From positions 2,046,001 through 2,110,000 of the forward strand of contig WACJ01000274.1 in the NCBI GenBank assembly GCA_008973525.1: a stretch of 64,000 nucleotides of DNA, given 5' to 3'. The translations under genes and the position numbers were made by a program. The stretch is from Stenopsyche tienmushanensis. Lineage: Eukaryota > Arthropoda > Insecta > Trichoptera > Stenopsychidae. The notes beneath the pieces are model-generated. The model saw nothing but the letters and a program-made list of their open reading frames with translations. It had not been told where the DNA came from and did not search any database. Shown here one piece after another: positions 36,862 to 47,545 of the stretch; position 1 is the stretch's first letter; each line of letters begins with the position of its first letter.

Positions 36862-38577
36862 TAGGGAGGTTACTTAGTTTAGTGTCAATAACTACTATTG
36901 TTATGCATTTTAATTTATTAAAGAATAAAAGACTACCAAACGGCTAAATTTAAGCCTTCAGACAGTTCGTGTGGCACCCACTTGTCCAGCATTTTTTTAT
37001 CTTCCTTATTTCGACATTATTTTTGCCCTTTTCGAATTATTCTTTCACAAATCGATCCTTCTCCGAATGCTCAATTAATATTTTCACCTTTTTTCACTGC
37101 ATTGTGCCCTAATTTGAACTTATACAAAAAGCTAGCGGTGTTTTTTGTTGACGCCAGTCTTTTAAAAGTCATTGAATACAACAGAAATAGCAAAAAAGAC
37201 TAAATATTTAAAGGCAATAAGAGAATATATTACCTTTTTCAATTTTAAATAGTCGAACTTATACCTCTCTGTCACGATCGATCTTTGATTAATTGGAAAA
37301 CGACACTCTTCTTTACGAAAACATCAATAAAACATTCCAATTTCCGAGAAAACCAGAGAAATAGTCTAATTCTCAGAATTCCTCACGGCTAGGGAATCCA
37401 ATCCCGGGATCCCGGATCCCGGGATCCCGGGATCCTGGACAGTTTTAGGTACTTAAGAATCCCGGGATTAGAAAATGTAATCCCGAAAATCCCGGGATTG
37501 AAATTTTTATCTAACAGAAATCGTACACCTCACCAACACGATGAAGGCTACTAAATCGAGACATTCCCGACGAAATCTGGATGCTTGGAAACAGTGGCGT
37601 AATTACTAATTGGCGAACTTAGGCGACGCATAGGAGCAGTGACTGTCTAATCTATGTATACATGTATAGAGTACATATATGTCTTTCAAATTGTTATATT
37701 AACATTTCCCTACCGGTGATGTATTTACTACACCTCGACGAATAATGGGAATATCGATATGAAATATAATAGATACGAGGTTCAGATTTTTTGTATTCCT
37801 CCGTAATATAATTACAAATCACATCAAAGTATTATAGTATATAAGTATTCATCTGCAGCGACGGAAATAAATAATTTGTCGGGAAATCGGGAATTTTGCG
37901 AATTTTAGTCCGTGTCTCAGCAGAAAAGAATTTTATCAGTCACATTAATGGTGTTATACGAAAATGAGGGCTCACGCGATCATAAATATCTGATGACGAT
38001 ACCTCCAAGGAGTGTGGAAGCTGAGCATGCATTTTCATCAGTAAGTTGTCTGACTTCCAAAATCAGATCCAGACTAAATGACGAAACACTAATGTTTAAT
38101 GTTAATGTTACTTCCGTCATATTTTCAAAATAATATTTGAATTTTTTAGTGTTTTATTTATCTATTTTTGAATTGTATTTTTATCTTTTCTTAAATAAAT
38201 ACATTTTTTTGGCCTTCAGGTGATTATTTATATTGAACAAATGGACTGATTAGTAATTTTTGATCAAATTCATCAAGGTAATTTCTTAAAATATTGAAAA
38301 TCCCAATCCCGGGATCCCGGGACTGGTCCCGGGATTGTCTAATGGAATCCCGAAATCCCGGGATCGAAATTTTGGCTCGGGATTGGATTCCCTACTCACG
38401 GCTCATTTCGGAGAAATTTACTAATTCCTGGAATTCTGTATTGCTCAATTCATAGAAAAAAAAACAAGCTGCTCATATCCGAGAAAAGAGTTTAACTATG
38501 TGGACGCGGTTTGACTCAATCCGCGAACCCGAACCCGAAAAGAGGTTCGTAATATCGGATACTATTTGGGACCCCTA
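36862..38577 (-). mobile_element. R1 repeat family copy, interrupted by a hAT element
   Basis: Minus-oriented R1 copy. Reading on the plus strand it has the shared blocks in reverse order: GTGTGGCACCCACTTGTCCA (mariner DKWVPH-like relic), TTTTTGCCCTTTTCGAATTA, CACTGCATTGTGCCCTAATT, CATTCCAATTTCCGAGAAAA. It is then split at 37,382 by the hAT insert and resumes at 38,395 with CATTTCGGAGAAATT, GCGAACCCGAACCCGAAA, and the end TATTTGGGACCCCTA at 38,563-38,577. The left end is less certain: TAGGGAGGTTACTTAG at 36,862 only partly matches. Confidence 0.75.
37382..38402 (+). mobile_element. hAT element with perfect 8-bp target duplication, internally deleted
   Basis: The duplication CTCACGGC occurs at 37,382-37,389 and 38,395-38,402. 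Between them lies a 1,005-bp element with ends TAGGGAATCCAATCCCGGGA and, reversed from the right, TAGGGAATCCAATCCCGAGC. Both ends are packed with ATCCCGGGAT motifs. On the plus strand a C-terminal hAT relic is readable: DHKYLMTIPPRSVEAEHAFS then SVSCLTSKIRSRLNDETLMF (about 37,977-38,096). This is the hAT dimerisation block (Y----P--S--ER-FS-----T--RSRL-----), stopping at 38,133. The rest of the transposase is deleted. The intact duplication indicates a comparatively young insertion. Confidence 0.9.
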
Positions 38578-40658
38578 CCTTTGAGTATATTGGGTCCAGT
38601 TCCTAGCGAGGGTGATTCCGAGCTAGGGTTAATTTTAATATAACAATTATAATTTAATTAATAGACAAGATCTATTCCATGCTAAAATATCTATTCAGGG
38701 ATAAGATACCAAAATACTTTACGAATATATTTGTGTTCTTATCACACAAATATCATGTTTTTAAATGATTCAATAAAGTTTATAATCCATTTTTAGCTTT
38801 CCGCTTGACCATATCTAAATGTTAAGAAATAATCGAAAAATAGATAACGTGCTAGATGTCATGCCTTACTTTGATGTATAAAACATAATATAAATCCGTT
38901 TGTGTGAATCGCATATTTTACACAGTCATTGATTAAATTTCTGCGTAAAATATAGGCACTTTTTTCTTAGCTACCTTTATATTTGATATGAATATTGTAT
39001 TGACTTCCTACAGTTTATGGTTTATAAAAAATAAACCAACGAACTTTCATAAAATATAGAATTTCAGCATTAAAGCTCGATGTGTGCTCGTATTCAAAGC
39101 TCGCTGAACAGAGTCCATATTGTAAAAATCATACTTTTATGAGTTTCAAGAAGTTTTTATTAGCAATAATTAATAGATGAAATAAATCTTAAGTGTACAA
39201 TGTAATCGTTGGAGTTCTTTGATACAATGAATGCTTAATCTTACTTGCAAAAACGCTTTGGTTTTCTTATAAAAATATGATTCGTCTTGATATACGCCGG
39301 ATGTTGTATTTGTTATATATGCTATTAATGCAATTATGGTATTAACATTATTGTAATTCGAGTCATACACGTCGAGAAGGATGACGTTTCTCGTACCGTA
39401 GAATTAGCAGTTGATCTAGCAGCGTTTCGTTTGTAGCTTTGTTTTTTTGTTAAAAGGAATGTAAATTCGGTTGAAAAAGTAATTATCTTATGTAAAGCGG
39501 CCGGGTAGCGTGATTCAAATGTAACTACAATTCTATGAAACATGTGAAAAATAAAGAATAATTATGCTGCACTGAGAATCTAATAATATTAAGGTTTCCC
39601 AAAACGTAATTATGGTGTCCCGGACATATTGTTTTGAGTGGCATTGGCGAAAAAATAAGGATCGATCGCTGAAAATTATTAAAATAGATATATTTTTGCT
39701 AAATCCATCTGAATTAGATCGAATGATTTTCTTGCAATAAATTTATTACTTGGAAAATTGGTTGATAATTTTGAAAATTCTTTTTCTCAGAATTAACCCT
39801 TAGCAACCGACAGGAGAACGTCAATAGAGGGTGGTGCCGTATTTGAGGTTGTATCGTCATTCGCGCTTCGTGCGTTCACCGCTAGATGCCACCAGCGGCT
39901 TCAAATCGGGGTTGTTTTGTAGACGTCTTGCGTAACGATTTTCATGATACATTTTACATTAAAAAAAATCCCTAGACACATGCAAATATTTATCAATCGG
40001 GAAAATGATTGAATAAATTTAACAGTTATTGTTGATGTTCAAAATAGACGCATGCATACCTAAAATCGCAAATTATTATATTTCGTTATTCATTGAATAG
40101 CGTATCGTTCGCGCACGTTTGTAACGTAATGTTTTCGGAAGTACTTTAGCGAATTGAATGTCAGTCGACTTTACGTGGCAAAGCGTGCGAGCGAATGCGA
40201 CGTAATGTGAAAATGAACGTGTCACATACACAATGTGCCACCGATCGTACGTCGCAATTGAACGCTGTGTGATGAAATACGTGTTAAAATAGCGCCGAGA
40301 TTCGCATGAGGGTTGAGCGAATCGCTGTGGTTTTTTAAAAATACGTTTTACACTTCAAGATACGATTTTTTTTTGAAAATATATAAATTCCCTTTTTGTA
40401 TCGATATCAAATTCACCCTAAGCGTTGAACACATGTTATCTAAAATGTATACATTTATCTGCAACAACCTGTGCAATGATTACGTATACGAAGAAATCAT
40501 TTCATTTAATTGCTAAATATATTTAACAACCAATATGTACGTTTTAAAAATGTATCAAACTGTAAAAATAATTTATGTATATATTTTTTGTGAAAATCTT
40601 CGATCTAGTCTAAAACTATGTTGTAGCTGTTTATGAACTTAATATTGCAATGCTTTAA
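38578..40658. other. Upstream flank of spineless, no gene seen
   Basis: AT-rich to 39,780. From 39,795 to 40,300 the sequence is GC- and CpG-richer (for example CACGTTTGTAACGTAATG and GCGTGCGAGCGAATGCGACG) and unique within the window. A TTAACCCTTAGC motif at about 39,794 resembles a TTAA-MITE start, without a partner. No reading frame is convincing. Confidence 0.4.
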
Positions 40659-40973
40659 ACCCTTTGAGTAGTGAGCTAATTTTAAATCCACTTATCTGTC
40701 AGGAACACTGCAGCGTGAATGAAACTTGTATTTAAATAAATAAACACTGTCGATAAACACATAATATTCGTTCATTTCTTTGCGTAAATATAAACGATCC
40801 ACTTGAAATCGATTAATTTGGGTTATTGATCTATGCAATCGTATGATGTACGCAAGATACTCTCTCCGTTTCTATTTCTCATTAACAATCTCCGATCATA
40901 GCGTGTAAGAATGCTCTTTCTGAATCAGTGGAATTCGAACGCAAATACGTGTCTTAACTCCACAAAAGGTTAA
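40655..40973. mobile_element. R3 repeat, compact TTAA-flanked MITE upstream of spineless
   Basis: TTAA at 40,655-40,658 and 40,970-40,973 bracket a 311-bp insert. The ends ACCCTTTGAGTAGTGAGC and, reversed from the right, CCTTTTGTGGAGTTAAGA are weak inverted repeats. The interior matches the R3 copy at 2,138-3,018 (ATCCACTTATCTGTCAGGA, ATAAACACTGTCGATA, TTTGGGTTAT, GATGTACGCA). It lies about 0.7 kb before the CpG island. Confidence 0.7.
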
Positions 40974-41639
40974 AGTCGCAATACTTCAACCAAGTTTAAC
41001 CACGTCTATTGATACTCTAGCCATTTTGAATCGAAAATAGATGACGTTTATTTAACAATAATTAATATGAACTACTTGTGGACAAAATAAAAGCTTTGTA
41101 GATTTTAATTAATACAATTATTCCGGTAAAACACAAATTAGCTTTGTAAAATGGTTGCAAAATTTCGGCACTCATACGTTTTTTTTAAAATCACCATTAA
41201 TAACCCGAACACATTTTTATGAGCATAATAAATATTGGTAATGTGTTCGCATAAATATGATTCCACAATAATAAAAATTAACATAAATCCCGATACATCC
41301 CGGATGAATTAATTCACCCTGGCTGAACTCTGACTAACGACGACGGGCGCTTTCTCTATCTATTGCGCTAAATGAGTCTTATCATAAACCATGTTGGATT
41401 CATAGTGTGCTATGCTTTATTTTTATGTATTAATTTGAAAAAGTGTAATTTGTCGTTATAAAATGTAAAATGTTTAAGGGAGGATTTAATTTTTTTTCGA
41501 TTATTTAAATTGTTATTTGGATGATATAAATATGCTTAGAATTAAATATAAATTTTTTAAAGGGTCTTTGGTATAATAATTGTTGGGCGGCTTTATTTTA
41601 AAAAAAATATTTATCTACGGGGGATTGTTTGATATGGTT
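40974..41639. other. Proximal 5' flank of spineless
   Basis: AT-rich, no repeats recognised and no reading frame. The transition to high GC occurs abruptly at about 41,640-41,740. Confidence 0.4.
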
Positions 41640-42267
41640 TTAAAAGCGACGAAGGGTTGAAGTGTTTTAGCGAGCGGTAATTCGAGTTGTAAACTTTGAT
41701 TCCGAGAATAGGGGATGAAGATGAAAAAATGTTGTTGAGGGGTTGCGGGGGGGCGGGGCGGGCGTCCGCCATGTTGTCGGTTTGGCGGCGGGCTCTGATT
41801 GGGCGACGGGCGAACGCCCTACCCCGCGCCCCGCGCCCCGCCCCGACAGCGCTCTCGCGATCGGCGCCAGTCGCAAAGGCGAGGGCGCGCGGGAACGTCC
41901 GCAGTCTCTGACCCCGTCGAGCCGACTTCTTCCGCCGATCGCCGCTCCGGGAGCCGCAGCCGAACCGGCGCGTCCTCGTCTTCCTCCGACCTGCGCCTAT
42001 TTAGTTACGTTCGGACACTGCGAATAGTGCATGCGAGATCGCAATCGTCGCCTTCGAATGCAACGTCCGTTTGCGCTTATCGATTTCGGGCGGTAGAGCG
42101 GAGCTTTCGGCGAAAGCTCCCGGGCCGCGATGGCCGGCAGGTCCGCGCGCGGCGAGTCGCGCCCCGGCCGATTCTTCGGAAAAGTGTGATGTGATCCCCC
42201 AGTGAAGCTGGACTCGAGTCGCTCAGGGCTGGAGAGGCATGAGGCACGCGAAGGGGGCGCGAGTTGG
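41640..42267 (+). promoter_or_regulatory. ss: CpG-island promoter and 5' leader of spineless
   Basis: About 700 bp of very GC- and CpG-rich DNA in an otherwise AT-rich window. It contains GC boxes (GGGGGGGCGGGGCGGGCG near 41,747; GCGCCCCGCCCCGAC near 41,840), an inverted CCAAT box (CTGATTGG at 41,795-41,802) and a CCGCCATGTTG YY1/Pho-like motif near 41,767. No clear TATA box was seen, in keeping with a dispersed CpG-type promoter. The transcription start cannot be fixed; the leader must reach 42,267. Open frames crossing this island in all frames reflect its GC content, not extra genes. Confidence 0.7.
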
Positions 42268-42440
42268 ATGAAGCGAGGGGCGGAGGCCTGCTCCAAGATC
42301 GTCGTGCGTCGGTCCCCCGTGGCGGGTGCGGGGGTGGGCGCGGGGGCGGGGGCTGCGGGGCCGCCGCCAGCGCCGCCCGCCGCCCTCGCCAACCTCGGCA
42401 CCGTCTACGCCACCAAGCGACGTCGTAGAAACGGCAAAAG
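42268..42440 (+). CDS. ss: spineless (aryl hydrocarbon receptor orthologue), first coding exon, partial
   Basis: Spineless is the arthropod AhR: a bHLH-PAS transcription factor that pairs with Tango/ARNT in the nucleus and specifies antenna, distal leg, bristles and photoreceptor choice in Drosophila. The exon encodes 57 residues plus a split codon. Residues 1-41 are basic and then Gly/Ala/Pro-rich. Residues 42-57, NLGTVYATKRRRRNGK, are the conserved basic segment directly before the bHLH domain in insect Spineless proteins. The donor AAAAG|GTAACA leaves codon AG-, compatible with the Ser expected next. ATG 42,268 is the first ATG after the in-frame TGA at 42,193-42,195, so it is the best start. 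Without splicing, the frame stops at once (TAA 42,442), supporting an exon end here. In Drosophila, as I recall, the protein starts only a few residues before LGTVYATK, so the extension of about 40 residues may be lineage-specific, or may be leader if initiation differs. bHLH, PAS-A/B and activation regions lie beyond the window. Confidence 0.85.
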
Positions 42441-42450
42441 GTAACAACAA

Positions 42451-45400
42451 ACCCTCGAAACTATCTTTTCATCCCGGATACAACCTCGACGGTTCAACAA
42501 TAATAATCATTCCTCATTGCAAAAGTGTGCAACGACCATCTATCTGATGCATAATACAAACAACCCTTAAAATCCGATACAAATACAACGAAATAAATTA
42601 AATGTTATCATTCACGAAACATAAGCAATCGTTCATATCGACCACGTGTGTGCAATAATGATTCAAAAGCGACCCTATAACAATCATTTGATTCAAATAT
42701 AAAAATGCAGATCGTTGCAAAACAAGTTCATCCATTTTAACACGTGATTTTCATTAAAAAAATAATAACACCCCATATAAAAAGTTATACATTTTACCAA
42801 AATATGTGATAAACCCCCCTTTTGACTTTCTACATCCAATTATAATAATAAATTTCAAACAATTCATATCATGTTTGCATATGCGTTTATATTTATATAT
42901 TGACATGTATCATAAATCATTAATTTATCTTCATTATTCAAAGATTATCAAAGAATGAGTTGCGAACAGTGCGGATAAATTTGATAAAATTTTGAATATT
43001 TCATCTCATAAGCAATGAAAGCTCGTCTGATTTGATTTAAAATAACAGTAAATGTTTGAACATTTTGACGATCGAATGAACCACTGATGATGCTCAAGCA
43101 TTCATAATTGTCCAACACAGGACATCATCTCAAATTAGGTGTTTATCTTAATGAAATAGTAATTTGTTTTAATTTGATCCGACATCTAAGCGTCTCTAAT
43201 TTCTTGGTTGCGATCGCTCCGTCGCCAGTTTTAGATACGTTGCGATAATTATTAAAAAATATAAATATAATTGTCTCTTATCTCACCCCCTCTCGAATAA
43301 ATAAATTATGGGAATTTGAAATCGAGTCGGTGTCGACGTTTATGTCCAACAGAGGGTGACGAGTTGGCCGTCGAAACTCTCAACTTCCGACGAACACACC
43401 TGCTTTTCGCTTATTACTCCTATCATTTTAGATCTCCTGCAATTTAACAAATATCATTATAATATACAAACAATACCACAAGTAATTTAAATTAAATGCA
43501 TTTTTTATAAATAATCAAATGCACACAAACAATATTGCTTGCTTAATACGATGGATATTTCATACATGAGGCTAAAAATAAACATAGCAAATAGCCTGGG
43601 GATGTTGATTCTTTTTTATTCACACAGTGCGGTTGCTGGTCGACTTTTAATTAAAGATAAATAATTAAACGGTCCAGAATGGAACCGCCCCGTCGCAAAA
43701 TATCGGCCCTCACCATCCGAGGCGGATATCGACATCCATACTGCGGACATAACTCACAAAAATACGTATTCCATTTATATCAATGCACTTTAGAGGCTCG
43801 AATGCATACACGTAGTTGGCTCATGATTGTCGAATTAAAATTATATATAACACATATAATTTTATAATAAAAAATCGCATACGACGTCCCGCTAACTGTT
43901 ATTTAATAGCGCCTCCGCCCTCAACCGGACGGACCGAAGGGAGGATGTTGAACCCAAAAAATATGGATAAAGAAAAAAATGGACTACCTATTTGTATACC
44001 TAAGGTGTGCGCATGCAATTAAAAAGATATACCTTTAAATCTTAATAAAATAATGTTATTTTATAATTGGCCCTAACCATACAAATGCAATAAGCATAGA
44101 TCATAAAAATATAGATTTAAAACGATCAATGCACAAAGTATTAACCTTTCCACATAGCATAACATTCGTTAAAGCCTTGCGATTTATTTATGACAGTGTA
44201 ATTTTTAGCATTATAATAATGCAATTTCAAAAGCATATAAATTTAGCGCGTGGGTGTATCAAAATGCAATGCATTGTAATGCGTTTTCGCTGTTTTTTAA
44301 TATGTATTGTGGTTCCGTCGGATAGCTGCGTTTATAAGTGCGATAAAATTATTTCAGACCTCATTGCAATAAATCATTGTGCTTAAGTATTGGGACATAA
44401 GATGTGTTAATAGTTTCGATCGATCGTCCAAAAGTAGAACTCGATTTCCTGAATCCGCGAATATAAAAGCTGTGATGGTTGATAAATTCAGGCAATTTCA
44501 GGCACGATTGTCGCAAAGTGAAATTCGAAAAAGTGCTTAAAATGTCATAAAATGCATACATATTTATATTTATTTAATATGTGAGATTATTATAATTTTT
44601 GCGTGCATTAAAAAAATATCTTTGATTATCTATGTCAAAATGAAACTCGGACAATTTTTTTTATTTCATCAATTTTAATATATAATTTCATCAATTACTC
44701 CAATATTTGATGTCATCTTCAACGAAAATATACTCGTGTAAATCATGTTCGTAGACAGGGATTGGACAATTAAAAATTATAGTGATTTTTTAAGGTAGTG
44801 CATTGATATTGGCGTTAATGATTTTTGTCCATCTCGGTGATGTTAATGATTGCCATTATACTCTAACATTTAGTAGATTAATAGCGAATCCTCATTGGAA
44901 TTGCCCGATATCTCTACTGGCTTAAAGTCGGGTCGAGCGGTGTGCTTTATCGTTTTCGCATTTAGGGGAACTCACCCCATGTCTGTTAATAGCCAGGAAG
45001 CATATTGCAAGCGAGACAACCCAATTATTGTCACAATCGAAACATTTATACGCCGGGACCGTTTGTTATGCGAAGCTCGTTTGTCGTCATACTTGGAACA
45101 GATGTCTTCTGTCGTTTGCCGACTCTTCTCGGAAGCTGGCTGATGACGCTGCCGTTTTATAATTTAATATCGGTCGTTAAACAATTATGTCGCTTTCGAG
45201 ATGAATCTGTGTCAATCGAATGGGTTCAGATCCTCTAGTTGTATTTGGAATGCTAAAATTATCATATTTATCGAAACAGTATGACTTATGAATACTTCAA
45301 CGACTTACATTGTATGCAAGGTATTATTAAAGCGTTCTAATGACCTTAATTATTCAATGTTGTGCGGTATGATTTTGGAAAATCGTATTTAAATTACGTG

Positions 45401-46755
45401 AATTACATCCCCTTTATTTTCAATGCGTCGATAATTCCCAAATGGCGATTTTAATCGGCGCTATGCCCCCGACATCGGCCAGGGTTTGTTTTATTCGTAT
45501 GTAAATAAATACGTACTCGCATAAGCGAATGGTGAGGGTTGACAAAAGGGTTGTCTTTTCCAAACTGTTTGATCGATATGCAAAAAGCTATAAACAAATG
45601 TCGAACGATAGTCCCGTGCGCGGTCGCGATTTATTGCGCGCATTTCATTTTTCATGGCTAAACTTTTCGTCGCCAACTTTGCATATAAATCTCTCTATAT
45701 GAAAAAAGACAGCATCGGAAATATTTCATCCCTCCCCTCGGCTTCAAATTTAACAACCCCGTCTACCGTAAACTTCGGAAAAAATGACACGATACACCCT
45801 CCTCGTGCATACGAGACCTCACCTGAATAATATTTATGCGCCCTCCGCTTTATCATTAATACGTTTTACTATTTTACGACCGACAGTTGATTGTGCGATT
45901 CAGGTTTATTAGCATCAGAATCTTTGGAAAAAAATCGCCAAAGTCATTCGGTCGATGAAAATTCCACATCGAAATATTTTAATATACCTTATTACCCTAT
46001 AGATATGATAAATCCTGGCGATACAACGCCGTATGAATACCGGAGTAGTTCCAAAAATATACATTTTTATGACGCACAAATTTTGCGCAAACGTCGGCGA
46101 AGCCCCTTAAATATCATAATTATGTGAAGAATATATTTTCTTCGTATTTATACGTACTCCCATTTCGGAAATAATGCGTAGTCTATTATTTTGCTATTTA
46201 TGTCAAATTATATACAGCTCATATAATCGTTCACCTACCGTGACCCTCGTAATCTGAGAACAATGAAGTTCGCAATATCCTTAAGTGGTCCCGGTCATTC
46301 GGAAGTATCGAGGATAGAGCACAATAGACAACCCGGGGGAACAGCCACTATAGCGAATGAGATTCGTTAATGGACCCGTAGGGCGATTGTTAAAATGCAA
46401 TTGCAGCGAATGTATGAAAATACAATAAAGGATGCGATTCATAGTGGCCTGATTTGATAATTTTCGGTCGCTCCGTTATGGAAGTCGGCTCAAGTACGGA
46501 AAATTTGCGGTCATCTAATTAATATATCTTTAAAGTTGTGCATCAAAGCTAGATGCATGATCGTATGCGTTATTAATAATGATTAAATTTCAAGAAAACG
46601 GCATAAGATGCACTTAAAAATATATTAAATTTGATCTCATCTTAATATAATTTAATTTGATTAAGAGTATATATATAGGATATTGCTTAATATTCGATAT
46701 GATCATTGATTATATGATATCAAAGATGATTTTACATCAAATATTGTATTAGAAT
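42451..46755. other. Intronic DNA, candidate regulatory patches
   Basis: No genes. GC-richer unique patches: 43,190-43,430, 43,675-43,760 (GGAACCGCCCCGTCGCAAAA), 44,890-45,240, 45,420-45,860 and 46,200-46,520. A TTGCGTG site, the core bound by AhR/ARNT-type dimers, lies at 44,599-44,605. Frames such as 44895-45143 and 45891-46127 show no family features. Confidence 0.35.
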
Positions 46756-47545
46756 TATGGATTCCAAATATTTGTAAAATCAATTATTCGAATAACGAAT
46801 TTGAAATTGGCAAAGCATTCGAATGTTTTTAACAAGGCAAAATTGAATTTGATTTTTACCTGTTTTCGATATTTCGAACCTCCTGTCAGGTTCGTGTTCG
46901 CAGATTGAACCAATCTTAGAAATTCTTAGAATTAGTGAATTTCTCGGAAATGAGCCGGTTGAAAGATATTCTAGGAATTGGGATATTTTATTGATTTTCT
47001 CGTAAAGACGTGAGCCGCGTTTTCGATTCCGTTCGGCTCTTTGTAATTGAAAAAGGTAATATATTCTCTAATTGCCTTTAAATATTCAATCATTTTTACT
47101 ATTTATATTGTTTTCAATGACTTCCAAAAGAATAGCGTTAGCGAAAAAAAAACCGCTAGCTTTTTGTATGAGTTCAAATAGGGACACAATGCAGTGAAAA
47201 AAGGTGAAAATATTAACTGAGCATTCGGAAAAGGATCGATTTGTGAAAGAATAATTCGAAAAGGGCAAAAATAATGTCGAAATAGGTAAGATAAAAAATG
47301 CTGGACAAGTGGGTGCCACATGAACTGTCAGAAGGCTTAAATTGTGCCGCTGTGTAATCTTTTATTCGTTGATAAATTCATATATAATACAATAGTAGAT
47401 ATTGATACTAAATTAAATAGAAGAAACTGACAGTTTGTAAACAAAAATGCATCCAAGATTTGAAATAAGTTATATTTACTTGGATTTATTACGAATAATG
47501 TTGAAAAAAGGGCAAACATATTTGATTGGGACCCCTAATCAGAAT
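46748..47545 (+). mobile_element. R1 repeat family, complete copy with target duplication
   Basis: The 782-bp element (46,756-47,537) has ends TATGGATTCCAAATATTTGT and, reversed from the right, TAGGGGTCCCAATCAAAT. It is flanked by ATTAGAAT (46,748-46,755) and ATCAGAAT (47,538-47,545), a 7/8-matching 8-bp duplication, as for hAT elements. Inside, at about 47,145-47,280, is a decayed mariner N-terminus: TASFLYEFK, stop, GHNAVKKGENIN, stop, AFGKGSICERIIRKGQK, matching the mariner LLYEFKLGHNA-EA--NI--AFGEG----RT---W--KF block. It is followed in another frame by MLDKWVPHELSEG (about 47,299), the mariner KWVPHEL block. So hAT-like ends carry a deleted mariner. Confidence 0.75.

Noticed and set aside
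36982..37203. Repeated ~70-residue reading frame also found antisense at 47,103-47,321 and 21,693-21,983 (RHYFCPFRIILSQID type)
   Set aside because: It is the non-coding strand of the mariner relic inside R1; the opposite strand reads as mariner.
37390..37440. Clustered ATCCCGGGAT repeats resembling a short CRISPR-like array
   Set aside because: They are subterminal palindromes of the hAT element, mirrored at its right end, with no spacers.
41799..42194. 131-codon plus-strand frame upstream of the spineless exon
   Set aside because: Arg/Ser-rich low-complexity product of the GC-rich leader, no domain, no link by frame to the conserved motif.
41997..42401. 134-codon minus-strand frame across the CpG island
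   Set aside because: Long frames on all strands are expected in very GC-rich DNA; the plus-strand frame carries the conserved spineless motif and splice donor.
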